Shown: one piece after another, positions 10,567 to 19,607 of the stretch
Position numbering within the stretch: position 1 is the first letter of the stretch
Layout: each line of letters starts with the position of its first letter
Origin: Hahellaceae bacterium
GTDB taxonomy: Bacteria; Pseudomonadota; Gammaproteobacteria; Pseudomonadales; Oleiphilaceae
NCBI GenBank assembly: GCA_016744695.1
Contig: JADGDV010000004.1
Location: 124,001 to 188,000, forward strand
Reading direction: 5' to 3'
Length of the DNA stretch: 64,000 bases
Notes under the pieces: model-generated
The model's input: only the letters and a program-made list of their open reading frames with translations
What the model was told of the DNA's origin: nothing
Database searches by the model: none
Program-made: the position numbers and the translations under genes

Positions 10567-11715
10567 GTGACAAACGAAAACCAACCTCAGCTCCCCGCCC
10601 CTGTCATCCAAACCCGATCGGTAAGATTGTGGCCATTGTGGTTTGTTCTTATCATATTAATCACCATTATCTCTGCTCTAAGTGCTTATGGCTGGGTCAG
10701 TATCCAAAAAATAAACCAATTTGAACTACAGCTATCCCATATAGAAAAAGGGAATGGCGACCAGATCATAACCCTGCACAAGCTAGACAATAAAATCACC
10801 CAACAGTCATCCGATATTATTGCTGAAAGCAGGACACTGAGCCAGCAACTAGGCATTCATCGAACACAAATTGAACACAATGCACGACAGCTCGCTCAAG
10901 TAGGTGGCCAAAGCCGAACAGACTGGTTAATGGCAGAAGCAGAATACCTGATGCGCTTGGCAAATCAGCGTTTCAATATGGAAAAAGACTTCATAGGGGC
11001 AGAAGCAATACTCAACGCCGCTAACAGCGTTCTAGCAGAAACAGACGACCCTGGTCTTTATATCGTACGACAACAACTCGCTAAAGATATTCTCGCTCTA
11101 CAACAGGTCCCTCATGTTGATATAGAAGGCACCTACCTAAAGATCGAAGCATTAATCGATCTTTCTAACAAACTCGATCAAAGTCATTACCTTACTCAAA
11201 ATGAAGATGCGCGCCCCTCCATTCTTACAGAAGATGAAACCACCACGGCGAGTATCGAAGAGAATAACTTCAGTCAATTACTCACCCAAACACTAAACGA
11301 AGTAAAGCAGCTGATTATCATTCGTCGTCTTGATGAGCCAGTCGCTCCACTGTTAGCACCTGAACAAATTTATTATCTAAAACTAAACCTACGACTCATG
11401 CTTGAACAAACAGAGTTAGCGTTATTAGACCAAAACCAAGCAATGTACACACGCAGCCTGAAAAAGGCACAGGAGTGGGTTCAAACTTATTTCTTAGCCA
11501 GCAGCGATGATACCGCACTTATACTCAGCACCCTGAAGGATCTTACAGAAATAGAGATCAACCCTTATCTACCTGACATTTCTCAGTCACTGGCATTATT
11601 GAAGAAGCGCGTATCGCAATCTTATAGAGAGCACATGGAGCCAAAAGCCAACACCAATACAGATAGCACGCTAAACGTACAAGGTACTCCCTCTATGGAT
11701 GAGGCAGCAAAATAA
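10567..11715 (+). CDS. hemX: HemX-like membrane protein of the hem cluster
   Basis: A 382-residue protein of the HemX family (PF04375). It has a short cytoplasmic N terminus, one transmembrane helix at about 18–42 (LWPLWFVLIILITIISALSA), then a coiled-coil region and a helical domain with LMAEAEYLMRLANQRF. Although often labelled uroporphyrin-III C-methyltransferase, it has no methyltransferase motif; its biochemical role is not settled. Start GTG 10567 follows TAGGA. Its stop codon overlaps the hemY start (TAATG). Confidence 0.9.
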   Translation: MTNENQPQLPAPVIQTRSVRLWPLWFVLIILITIISALSAYGWVSIQKINQFELQLSHIEKGNGDQIITLHKLDNKITQQSSDIIAESRTLSQQLGIHRTQIEHNARQLAQVGGQSRTDWLMAEAEYLMRLANQRFNMEKDFIGAEAILNAANSVLAETDDPGLYIVRQQLAKDILALQQVPHVDIEGTYLKIEALIDLSNKLDQSHYLTQNEDARPSILTEDETTTASIEENNFSQLLTQTLNEVKQLIIIRRLDEPVAPLLAPEQIYYLKLNLRLMLEQTELALLDQNQAMYTRSLKKAQEWVQTYFLASSDDTALILSTLKDLTEIEINPYLPDISQSLALLKKRVSQSYREHMEPKANTNTDSTLNVQGTPSMDEAAK

Positions 11716-12956
11716 TGAGACAACTTTTTATTATATTGGTCATCATGCTTCTAGCCTCTGTAGGGCTTACTATGATGATGTCGCTGGATGCAGGCTATGT
11801 ACGCATCAGCTGGTTTAACTACCTAATAGAAACCAGCGTGTGGGTTGCTATCATCCTGTCAGCACTTATATTCTTTGCCATCTATATCACTATTAAGAGC
11901 TGGAAAGGTGTAAAAAGTTCCACCGGTGGTGTGAGTCAGTGGTTACTCTCTACCGGCGGGCAACGCGCTCGCAAAAAGACAACACGCGGGCTTCTTGAGC
12001 TCGCAGAAGGTAACTGGAAAAGGGCTCAAAAGCACTTGTCATCATCAGCCCCAAAAGCAGAAACCCCTTTAATTAACTATCTTGCCGCCGCTCAAGCCGC
12101 ATATGAACAGGGTAATGAGAAAGACATAGAAGCCTTGTTAAAAAAAGCACACGAAAGTACGCCGGGGTCAGATTTGGCCGTCGGTATTACCCAAGCACAA
12201 TTACAGTTAGGAAGTAATCAGCTAGAGCCTTGCTTAGCCACATTATTAAGACTCAGAAAGAAATCCCCACAACATCCATTCATTCTAAAATTATTAAAAA
12301 CAACCTACTATAAACTGGAAGACTGGCACCAGCTGAGCCTATTAATTCCCGAATTGCGTAGGCAGCGAGTAGCAGAAACTCATGAACTTGACGAGCTTGA
12401 AAGAACGTCGTGGATAAATCTACTCGCTAAAACCTCAGATGAAATTCGCAGACAATCAGGTAGCAGCCAAAATATTGAACAGCTGAATCAACACTGGGAC
12501 CGCCTGCCCAGCTCAATGCGCAGAGACGAAACCATTATTCATGCCTACGCAGACCACCTTGCCAACCTCGGAGAGCCAACTCAAGCCATTACCCTACTTC
12601 GCAAAGTCTTACAAAACCACTGGAGTAACCTGCTAATAGAACTATATGGGAAGGTTTGTAGTAATGACTTAGAAAAACAATTACTCATTGCAGAAAACTG
12701 GCTAAAAGAACGACCTAATAATGAAATATTACTATTAGCACTAGGAAGACTCAGCTTGCGCAACCAGTTATGGGGTAAAGCAAAAGAATACTTTGAAGCA
12801 AGCCACCGTATTAAGGAAACACCTCAGAGTTACGGAGAACTATGCAGACTCGCAGCTCATCTGGATGAACACCAGCAAAGCAGCGAATATTTTATGCAGG
12901 GTATTCTAGATTTAGTCGGCCTACCTGATCTACCTCAGCCAGTAAAACGGAAGTAA
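11715..12956 (+). CDS. hemY: HemY-like inner-membrane TPR protein of the hem cluster
   Basis: A 413-residue protein with two N-terminal transmembrane helices (about 1–22 and 40–62), then helical TPR-like repeats (GLLELAEGNWKRAQKHL, LINYLAAAQAAYEQGN, LLALGRLSLRNQLWGKAKEY). It belongs to the gammaproteobacterial HemY family (HemY_N plus TPR), not to the protoporphyrinogen oxidase of the same name. It probably scaffolds late tetrapyrrole synthesis at the membrane; this is family inference. Translation is coupled to hemX by a one-base overlap. Confidence 0.9.
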   Translation: MRQLFIILVIMLLASVGLTMMMSLDAGYVRISWFNYLIETSVWVAIILSALIFFAIYITIKSWKGVKSSTGGVSQWLLSTGGQRARKKTTRGLLELAEGNWKRAQKHLSSSAPKAETPLINYLAAAQAAYEQGNEKDIEALLKKAHESTPGSDLAVGITQAQLQLGSNQLEPCLATLLRLRKKSPQHPFILKLLKTTYYKLEDWHQLSLLIPELRRQRVAETHELDELERTSWINLLAKTSDEIRRQSGSSQNIEQLNQHWDRLPSSMRRDETIIHAYADHLANLGEPTQAITLLRKVLQNHWSNLLIELYGKVCSNDLEKQLLIAENWLKERPNNEILLLALGRLSLRNQLWGKAKEYFEASHRIKETPQSYGELCRLAAHLDEHQQSSEYFMQGILDLVGLPDLPQPVKRK

Positions 12957-12958
12957 TT

Positions 12959-12983
12959 GCAGGGTGCGCCGTGCGCACCGTAA
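12959..12983. repeat. REP-like palindrome, family 2 (GGTGCGC..GCGCACC)
   Basis: Contains GGGTGCGCCGTGCGCACC, itself a near-perfect palindrome. It fills the 34-bp space between the convergent ends of hemY and the reductase gene. Further copies occur at 34136–34156, 34178–34199 and 55093–55112. Its position at gene ends suits a REP element acting as mRNA end stabiliser or terminator. Confidence 0.7.
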
Positions 12984-12990
12984 TTTATTG

Positions 12991-14001
12991 CTAATCCCGA
13001 GGTGCATATTCCAGCACATCAGAATGAAAATTATCAGCAGGCGTGCCCTGTTCAATAAATGCATCCATGGTGGCGTATACCATTTCAGGAGAGCCGCTGG
13101 CATAAACCTGACATTCCGCTAAATTATGCTTATCTTGAAGCACTGTATTAAACAGTTGTTCATGATGCCCAGGCCATTCATTATCTTCCACATCACCGCT
13201 GGTAGTTTGATAAGTAAAATTAGGATATTTTTCTTGCCATGCTTTGGGCTGCTCTAATAAATACAGATCATCGGCCTTACGCCCTCCCCAATACAATGAT
13301 ATTTTTTGCTCTGGATTAAGCTCTAAAGCATGCTCAATAATACTTTGCATCTGAGCAAAGCCCGTTCCGGCTGCAACAAGAACCATGGGTTGAGCTGGCG
13401 TCTCAGTGACGCACGCTTTACCAAAAGGCAACTGAACCTTTAACACAGGGTGGTTCTTTATATAATCAATAATAGCCGTTGCTGATTCCCAGCCCTCTGC
13501 CGCCTGCACATGTAATTCTATATTACGATTTGCGGACTCATCAGCCAGTGTTGGCGCACTCGCAATAGAGAAAAAAGAAGGGTCTCTATTATCCATAAGA
13601 ACCGATAAATACTGCCCCGCGTGAAACTCTACACGCTTACCCGCAGGAGGCCTAAGCACAACTCTATACACATCGTGACTTATACTCTCGACTGTTTCTA
13701 CCTGACAGGCAAATGTTCTCAATGCTATTTCTCCTGGCCCTAATACGCCATTAATTTCTATCTCACAATCAGTGTCGGGCACTGCTTTGCATAATATTAA
13801 ATCATTATCAGTCGCATCTACATATCCCTTATGGGGGATATAGCAACGCCCTACCAATAAAGTGCCTTTACATATATGGCACACACCATTCTCACAACTC
13901 ACAGGAAAGCGGATACCCTGCCTTAATGCCCCCTCAAAAACAGTTTCACCTGATTGACATTCAAATTGAAAATTTCGAGGCAGTAACTTAACTATTGGCA
14001 T
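12991..14001 (-). CDS. Ferredoxin-type NAD(P)H/flavin reductase (Fre/AscD-like)
   Basis: A 336-residue electron-transfer protein with three domains in order. First is a plant-type [2Fe-2S] ferredoxin (about 1–95, CENGVCHIC and a fourth cysteine in ILCKA). Next is an FAD-binding domain (FHAGQYLSVLM, FSIASAP), then an NAD(P)H-binding domain (VAAGTGFAQMQSI, YWGGRKADDLYL). The architecture is that of CDP-6-deoxy-glucoseen reductase and oxygenase reductases; the gene often follows ubiD in pseudomonads. Start ATG 14001 leaves 10 bp after ubiD; an upstream ATG at 14049 would overlap ubiD. The physiological acceptor is unknown. Confidence 0.85.
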   Translation of the reverse strand: MPIVKLLPRNFQFECQSGETVFEGALRQGIRFPVSCENGVCHICKGTLLVGRCYIPHKGYVDATDNDLILCKAVPDTDCEIEINGVLGPGEIALRTFACQVETVESISHDVYRVVLRPPAGKRVEFHAGQYLSVLMDNRDPSFFSIASAPTLADESANRNIELHVQAAEGWESATAIIDYIKNHPVLKVQLPFGKACVTETPAQPMVLVAAGTGFAQMQSIIEHALELNPEQKISLYWGGRKADDLYLLEQPKAWQEKYPNFTYQTTSGDVEDNEWPGHHEQLFNTVLQDKHNLAECQVYASGSPEMVYATMDAFIEQGTPADNFHSDVLEYAPRD

Positions 14002-14011
14002 CAGCGTGAGC

Positions 14012-15484
14012 TCACTTTTTATCGATACCGAGTGAATCCCATAACTCATCTACTCGCTGCTTAACTTTATTATCCATCGTTATTGGCTCACCCCACTCTC
14101 GTGTTGTTTCACCCGGCCATTTATTCGTGGCATCTAAGCCCATTTTTGATCCAAGCCCTGAAACCGGTGAAGCAAAATCAAGGTAATCTATCGGGGTATT
14201 TTCAATCATTACCGTATCACGTACCGGATCCATTCGTGTGGTCATCGCCCAAATCACATCATTCCAGTCTCGTGCATTAACATCATCATCCGTCACAATT
14301 ACAAATTTGGTATACATAAACTGACGAAGGAACGACCATACACCCATCATCACTCGCTTAGCATGGCCAGGGTACTGTTTCTTTATCGTAACGACAGCCA
14401 GACGATACGAGCACCCTTCTGGCGGTAAGTAAAAATCTACAATTTCAGGGTACTGCTTCTGAAGAATAGGAATAAAAACTTCATTCAGTGCAACACCTAG
14501 AATGGCGGGTTCATCCGGTGGACGACCAGTATAAGTACTGTGATATATCGGTTTTTTACGATGAGTTATTCGCTCAACCGTAAATACAGGAAACTCTTCA
14601 ACTTCATTGTAGTACCCAGTGTGATCACCAAACGGGCCTTCAGGTGCAGTCTCATCAGGGTAAATAAAGCCTTCTAAAATAATCTCAGCGCTAGCTGGAA
14701 CTTGAAGGTCACTTAACAGAGCAGAAACAACCTCTGTTTTTGAGCCACGTAATAAACCGGCAAAAGCATATTCCGATAATGTATCAGGTATAGGCGTCAC
14801 AGCACCAAGAATCGTGGCCGGATCAGCACCAAGCGCAACAACAACAGGAAAAGGCTTTCCTGGGTTAGCAAGTACCCACTCACGAAAATCTAGCGCGCCG
14901 CCTCTGTGAGAAAGCCAGCGCATGATCAACTTATTTTTCGCAATCAATTGCTGGCGATAAATCCCCAAATTTTGTCGTTCTTTTTCTGGACCGCGAGTAA
15001 TAACTAAAGGCCATGTTACTAAGGGGCCTGCATCACCAGGCCAGCAGGTTTGAATAGGAATGGTATAAAGATCAACATCATCTTTTTCTATAACAACCTG
15101 CTGACAAGCGGCTGAGCGCACTTCTTTTGGCGCCATATTCAATACTTGCTTAAATGCGGGCATTTTCTGCCAAGCATCTTTAAACCCTTTAGGCGGTTCA
15201 GGTTCTTTTAAGAAAGCCAGCAACTTACCGACTTCTCGCAACGCAGACACATCATTTTCACCCATCCCCATAGCCACTCGTTTAGGCGTGCCAAACAAGT
15301 TAGCCAGTACAGGCATATCAAAACCTTTAGGGTTTTCAAAAAGCAGTGCAGGCCCCCCTGCGCGCAATGTGCGATCACAAATTTCCGTCATCTCCAAATA
15401 AGGATCAACTTCCACCGTAATACGCTTTAGCTCGCCCTCTTTTTCCAGCTTGCTGATAAAATCACGCAGGTCGCTATATTTCAT
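14012..15484 (-). CDS. ubiD: 4-hydroxy-3-polyprenylbenzoate decarboxylase
   Basis: Decarboxylates the polyprenyl-hydroxybenzoate intermediate of ubiquinone synthesis, using the prenylated FMN supplied by UbiX (not in the window). 490 residues, normal for UbiD, with the conserved [11 protein letters not shown] and GRPPDEPA segments and the [19 protein letters not shown] region. It lies directly downstream of rho on the same strand, the order known from Pseudomonas. It may be part of the same transcription unit as the reductase gene that follows. Confidence 0.96.
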   Translation of the reverse strand: MKYSDLRDFISKLEKEGELKRITVEVDPYLEMTEICDRTLRAGGPALLFENPKGFDMPVLANLFGTPKRVAMGMGENDVSALREVGKLLAFLKEPEPPKGFKDAWQKMPAFKQVLNMAPKEVRSAACQQVVIEKDDVDLYTIPIQTCWPGDAGPLVTWPLVITRGPEKERQNLGIYRQQLIAKNKLIMRWLSHRGGALDFREWVLANPGKPFPVVVALGADPATILGAVTPIPDTLSEYAFAGLLRGSKTEVVSALLSDLQVPASAEIILEGFIYPDETAPEGPFGDHTGYYNEVEEFPVFTVERITHRKKPIYHSTYTGRPPDEPAILGVALNEVFIPILQKQYPEIVDFYLPPEGCSYRLAVVTIKKQYPGHAKRVMMGVWSFLRQFMYTKFVIVTDDDVNARDWNDVIWAMTTRMDPVRDTVMIENTPIDYLDFASPVSGLGSKMGLDATNKWPGETTREWGEPITMDNKVKQRVDELWDSLGIDKK

Positions 15485-15525
15485 TATATTTACTCTAAGG
15501 TTTAAAGAGGTAAATTTTAACCATT

Positions 15526-15560
15526 AAAAAGGCCGGTGTTCGAGAATCACCAGCCTTTTT
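15526..15560 (-). terminator. Rho-independent terminator after rho
   Basis: On the minus strand the sequence reads AAAAAGGCTGGTG, an eight-base loop, then CACCGGCCTTTTT. This is a G/C-rich stem with one G·T-type mismatch and a T tract, in the gap between the rho stop codon and the ubiD start. It would end or attenuate rho transcription before ubiD. Confidence 0.8.
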
Positions 15561-15614
15561 ATCAGCGTCAATTAATATCGACGCTTAATCTTAATAATCT
15601 ATATAACTAAAGTA

Positions 15615-16877
15615 CTATCGCTTTTTCATTGACAAGAAAAACTCTTCATTGGTTTTAGTCTCTTTCAACTTATCCAATAAGAATTCAATAGCGCCTACAT
15701 CGTCATCCATTGAGTGTAAAAGCTTACGAAGAATCCAAACGCGCTGCAAATCACCCTCGGTCATTAACAAGTCTTCACGACGTGTTCCTGAACGGCGAAT
15801 GTTGATAGCAGGGTAAATTCGTCTCTCAGCCGCTTTACGATCAAGGTGGATTTCCTGGTTACCGGTACCTTTAAATTCTTCAAAGATAACTTCGTCCATT
15901 TTAGAACCAGTATCAACCAATGTGGTTGCTAGTATCGTCAGACTTCCACCCTCTTCAACGTTACGAGCTGCACCAAAAAAGCGTTTTGGGCGTTCTAATG
16001 CGTGTGCATCAACACCACCGGTTAATACTTTACCTGATGATGGAATAATAGTGTTATAAGCACGGGCCAGACGAGTTATTGAGTCAAGCAGGATAATAAC
16101 ATCCTTCTTGTGCTCTACCAGGCGCTTGGCCTTCTCAATCACCATTTCAGCAACCTGAACATGACGAGCAGGTGGCTCATCAAAAGTACTGGCAATAACT
16201 TCACCACGTACTGAACGCTGCATCTCTGTTACTTCTTCTGGTCGCTCATCAATTAGCAATACCATTAAATGACATTCAGGATTATTACGCGAAATAGACT
16301 GCGCAATATTCTGCATCATTAAAGTTTTACCCGCTTTAGGTGGAGAAACAATCAATCCACGCTGACCTTTACCAATAGGAGCAACTAAATCGGTTACACG
16401 AGAAGATAGGTCTTCCGTACTACCATTGCCCACTTCAAGAACAAGTCTTTCACTAGGAAATAAAGGGGTCAGGTTTTCAAAAAGGATCTTATTACGAGAG
16501 TTTTCAGGCTTATCAAAGTTAATTTCGCTCACTTTTAATAATGCAAAATAACGTTCACCTTCTTTTGGTGGCCTGATCTTTCCTGCAACCGTATCACCTG
16601 TTCGCAAATTGAATCGGCGAATCTGACTAGGTGAAACATAAATGTCATCGGGGCCAGCTAAATAAGAGCCTTCTGCTGAACGAAGGAAACCAAATCCGTC
16701 CTGTAGAATTTCCAGAACACCATCACCATAGATGTCCTCGCCGCCTTTGGCATGTCGTTTTAGAATAGTGAAAATAACATCTTGTTTACGGGATCTTGCT
16801 AAGTTATCAAGCCCCATTTCACTGGCAATATTTAAAAGTTCAGGTACAGGTTTTTTCTTAAGTTCGGTAAGGTTCAT
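15615..16877 (-). CDS. rho: Transcription termination factor Rho
   Basis: Hexameric RNA-dependent ATPase that ends transcription. 420 residues: N-terminal Rho_N helical domain (about 1–45), cold-shock-like RNA-binding domain (50–120, [17 protein letters not shown]) and a RecA-type ATPase domain with Walker A PPKAGKT at 179–185 and Walker [11 protein letters not shown]. In most gammaproteobacteria trxA lies just upstream of rho. Here the upstream neighbour is a divergent phosphate permease, and trxA is found about 38 kb away in the same orientation. Confidence 0.98.
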   Translation of the reverse strand: MNLTELKKKPVPELLNIASEMGLDNLARSRKQDVIFTILKRHAKGGEDIYGDGVLEILQDGFGFLRSAEGSYLAGPDDIYVSPSQIRRFNLRTGDTVAGKIRPPKEGERYFALLKVSEINFDKPENSRNKILFENLTPLFPSERLVLEVGNGSTEDLSSRVTDLVAPIGKGQRGLIVSPPKAGKTLMMQNIAQSISRNNPECHLMVLLIDERPEEVTEMQRSVRGEVIASTFDEPPARHVQVAEMVIEKAKRLVEHKKDVIILLDSITRLARAYNTIIPSSGKVLTGGVDAHALERPKRFFGAARNVEEGGSLTILATTLVDTGSKMDEVIFEEFKGTGNQEIHLDRKAAERRIYPAINIRRSGTRREDLLMTEGDLQRVWILRKLLHSMDDDVGAIEFLLDKLKETKTNEEFFLSMKKR

Positions 16878-17435
16878 AGTTTAGTTGGCTATAGATATGG
16901 AAGAGAAAATTTATTGAAGGAAAGTCCAGAAAATTATATTTTATTTTCATGCTCGTTTTTATAAGAACACTCAGTTTTTAACAAAAAATTATCATCTGAT
17001 ACTAAGGAAGAAGCTGTCACCATAAAGTGGTGTCAACTAAAGATAGACCAAATTATACCAACAATCCAGAAAATTACTAATTTTTATTGACGCGCCCTCT
17101 TTATCATTAGAATTTTTTATAAAAATTAACCCGAAGCACCTTTTGACAACACCCATATTCAGTTAAGCTTGCCCCCAATAAAAGAGCACTCAAACCTTCA
17201 TTGAGAATAACATCTATTGGCCCACGAAACGGTCTCTCTTTATGTTACTCACAAAGTGATTTGATGAAACAGAAACTAAGCAAAAACGAACAGGAACCAC
17301 AAAAGAGTGACACCTGTCAGTTGTTTGTTAGAACACCCTGACTAGCCCTATAAAAAGAGGTAGTTGATCTATCTTTAATAAGGCAAAAGGATTAAATTAA
17401 AGACTGGAATTTGATAAATAAAAGAGGTTGTTTCA
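16878..17435. other. Divergent intergenic region, rho leader and pit promoter side
   Basis: 558 bases without a gene. The rho side should hold a long untranslated leader, since rho is normally autoregulated there. A small hairpin GTCACCATAAAGTGGTG lies at about 17015–17033, but I see no leader peptide. A TTGACA at 17143–17148 has no good -10 at proper spacing. AT-rich tracts are frequent. Nothing else is recognised. Confidence 0.6.
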
Positions 17436-19007
17436 GTGGAGTTGAAAAATATATCCCAAATAGAAAACGCTGCAGGAAAGCATCGCAGTGAATTAACTCG
17501 CCTGGCAACTGGCGTAATCTTTCTTTTTGGTATTTTGCTTTATGTAATGCTTCAGAATCAAGGTGTTCCAGGCAGCCTTACGCTTTCACTGGCAGCGGTG
17601 ATTGGCGGTTATATGGCGATGAACATCGGGGCAAATGATGTCGCGAATAATGTTGGCCCAGCCGTTGGTTCAAAAGCAATTACACTTGTCGGTGCAATTA
17701 TTATCGCAGGTATCTTCGAGGCGTCTGGGGCACTACTTGCAGGCGGAGAGGTGGTTAGTACCATTAAAAAAGGTATTATTGATCCTTCCGGAATTACAGA
17801 CCCCAATGTATTTATCTGGTTAATGATTTCAGCGCTACTTGCTGGAGCCCTTTGGCTTAACTTAGCAACATTTGTTGGCGCCCCTGTTTCAACAACACAT
17901 TCTATTGTTGGTGGCGTTTTAGGTGCAGGCATTGCAGCTGGCGGGTTTGCCATTGCAAACTGGAGTAAGTTAGGGGCAATTGCAGCAAGCTGGGTGATAT
18001 CCCCCGTTTTAGGTGGCTTGATAGCTGCTGCCTTTGCTTACTTTATTAAGCGAACCGTTTCCTATCAAACAGACATGCTAGGAGCCGCTAGACGCTATGT
18101 TCCGATATTACTAGCTCTTATGGCTTGGGCTTTTTCTACCTACCTTGCATTGAAGGGTTTGAAGAAAATATGGAAGCTTGATTTTCAAGATGCTCTTCTA
18201 ATTGGTTTCGGAGCCGCATGTCTAATGTACTTTATTGTTAAACCTATAATCGCTCGCGCTTCGCTCAAACTAGAAAATAGCAGAGATGGTGTAAACAGCC
18301 TGTTTACTATACCTCTAATTTGCGCAGCAGCCTTGTTGAGTTTTGCTCATGGCGCTAACGATGTAGCAAACGCAGTGGGTCCTTTAGCCGCAATTACTGA
18401 TTCGATTCAAAATGCAGGTGCAATTTCAGCCAAAGCGGCCATTCCTCTTTGGGTCATGATGATTGGCGCACTGGGTATTGCACTTGGTTTAGCTTTATAT
18501 GGACCAAAACTAATTAAAACTGTAGGCAGTGAAATAACCGAGTTGGATCAGTCTCGTGCATTTTGTGTTGCGATGGCTGCTGCCTTAACGGTTATTGTTG
18601 CCTCACAGCTAGGGCTACCTGTTAGCTCAACACACATTGCTGTTGGCGGTATTTTCGGTGTTGGCTTTTTACGCGAGTACCTGAAAACAAGTTATGCAAG
18701 CCAACTACATCAGATGCTTGATCATCACGAAGGCGAAGAGCGTGAGCGCCTACAAACTTTTTTGAGTAACTTCAAATCAGCTTCAGTTGAAGACATGGAA
18801 AGCATGTTGAAAAAAACCAAGGGGAAAAAGAACCCACTGGGGTTAAGCAAGAAAGAGCGCAAAGAACTTAAAGTAGTTTATGGCGAAAGACTTGTTAAAC
18901 GCTCAGCCTTCAAGAAGATTATTACGGCGTGGATTATCACTGTACCTTGCTCTGCGGCACTCGCTGCCACACTATTCTTTGTACTCAATGGATTGCCCAT
19001 TACTTAA
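17436..19007 (+). CDS. pit: PiT-family inorganic phosphate permease
   Basis: Inner-membrane, low-affinity phosphate (probably metal-phosphate) symporter. 523 residues with about ten transmembrane helices and the duplicated family signature: GANDVANNVGPAVGSKAIT in the first half and HGANDVANAVGPLAA in the second, each followed by a PVSTTHSIVGG or PVSSTHIAVGG motif. A hydrophilic loop (about 425–490, lysine-rich) lies before the last helix. Start GTG 17436 has AAGAGG upstream. A second, unrelated Na+/Pi transporter lies just beyond on the other strand. Confidence 0.95.
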   Translation: MELKNISQIENAAGKHRSELTRLATGVIFLFGILLYVMLQNQGVPGSLTLSLAAVIGGYMAMNIGANDVANNVGPAVGSKAITLVGAIIIAGIFEASGALLAGGEVVSTIKKGIIDPSGITDPNVFIWLMISALLAGALWLNLATFVGAPVSTTHSIVGGVLGAGIAAGGFAIANWSKLGAIAASWVISPVLGGLIAAAFAYFIKRTVSYQTDMLGAARRYVPILLALMAWAFSTYLALKGLKKIWKLDFQDALLIGFGAACLMYFIVKPIIARASLKLENSRDGVNSLFTIPLICAAALLSFAHGANDVANAVGPLAAITDSIQNAGAISAKAAIPLWVMMIGALGIALGLALYGPKLIKTVGSEITELDQSRAFCVAMAAALTVIVASQLGLPVSSTHIAVGGIFGVGFLREYLKTSYASQLHQMLDHHEGEERERLQTFLSNFKSASVEDMESMLKKTKGKKNPLGLSKKERKELKVVYGERLVKRSAFKKIITAWIITVPCSAALAATLFFVLNGLPIT

Positions 19008-19323
19008 TAATGGGGTCACAGTCATATCTAGAGCGCTGTTAGCCTACCTACACGGCGCGTTTACTTATCGAGATGGCCTTTATTTCGATAAGTAAACAAC
19101 CTACCTCAGCCAATCAAGCAGAATCACACACACCAAGACACAACCACATTAACCTTTTCAGCAGGCATTGATGCTTTATACGTATCAGTTGGCACTGTTA
19201 GTTTTAGTAACGAAAAGACAAGAACAAGAATGATACAAGTGATAATCTCGAGAGACTTCTAGATGGCCTTCAACCGATTTATCGATCAAGTCAAAGACCA
19301 TTCAACAGATTACTTATAAGGTT
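19008..19323. other. Intergenic region between convergent pit and small coiled-coil gene
   Basis: 316 bases. It holds a 13-bp perfect inverted repeat (19059–19097, listed separately) and, next to it, the sequence CCTACACGGCGC at 19047–19058, which recurs inverted at 21468–21479. No gene is recognised; a short open stretch around 19150–19260 has no recognisable homology. Confidence 0.5.
19059..19097. terminator. Perfect 13-bp inverted repeat after pit
   Basis: GTTTACTTATCGA at 19059–19071 is matched exactly by its reverse complement at 19085–19097 with a 13-base loop. It stands about 50 bp after the pit stop codon, between convergent genes. It lacks a G/C-rich stem and T tract, so a terminator role is plausible but not proven; an operator is the alternative. 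Confidence 0.45.
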
Positions 19324-19578
19324 TTATTTCTCTTTTTTACGTAAAGATGAGAGCAATTTTATGCCTTTCTTGCGCTGAGTATGAACAACCTTCAATGATA
19401 ACTCTAACAGATCAAGCTCTTCTTCATCGGTTTCTACTGCAATCATTTTTTTAATTTTCTTTTCTTTATGCTTGAGCTTTTTCAAGACCTTAGACAGACC
19501 CTCTTTCTTTTCTTCAAGCAGCTCAGCATCTTTATCTAGGTAAGATTTAAGTTTCTTCAAAAGTTTCTTCATACCCAT
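19324..19578 (-). CDS. Small lysine/glutamate-rich coiled-coil protein
   Basis: 84 residues, almost wholly charged and helical: MGMKKLLKKLKSYL, then a Leu/Lys heptad-like stretch, then an acidic patch (ETDEEELDLLELS) and a basic C terminus. There are no signal peptide, cysteines or catalytic motifs. It starts 29 bp after the Na+/Pi transporter gene on the same strand, so it is probably co-transcribed. A role as a cytoplasmic partner of the transporter's PhoU-like domain is speculation. I do not recognise a family. Confidence 0.65.
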   Translation of the reverse strand: MGMKKLLKKLKSYLDKDAELLEEKKEGLSKVLKKLKHKEKKIKKMIAVETDEEELDLLELSLKVVHTQRKKGIKLLSSLRKKEK

Positions 19579-19607
19579 GATCGACTCCTTTAACAGTATA
19601 TGTCTGT

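Noticed and set aside
17143..17148. TTGACA as the pit promoter -35
   Set aside because: No acceptable -10 at 16–18 bases, and it is about 290 bp from the start codon.
17362..17376. TTGATCTATCTTTAA upstream of pit as an FNR box
   Set aside because: The right half-site does not match ATCAA, and a phosphate permease has no reason for anaerobic control here.
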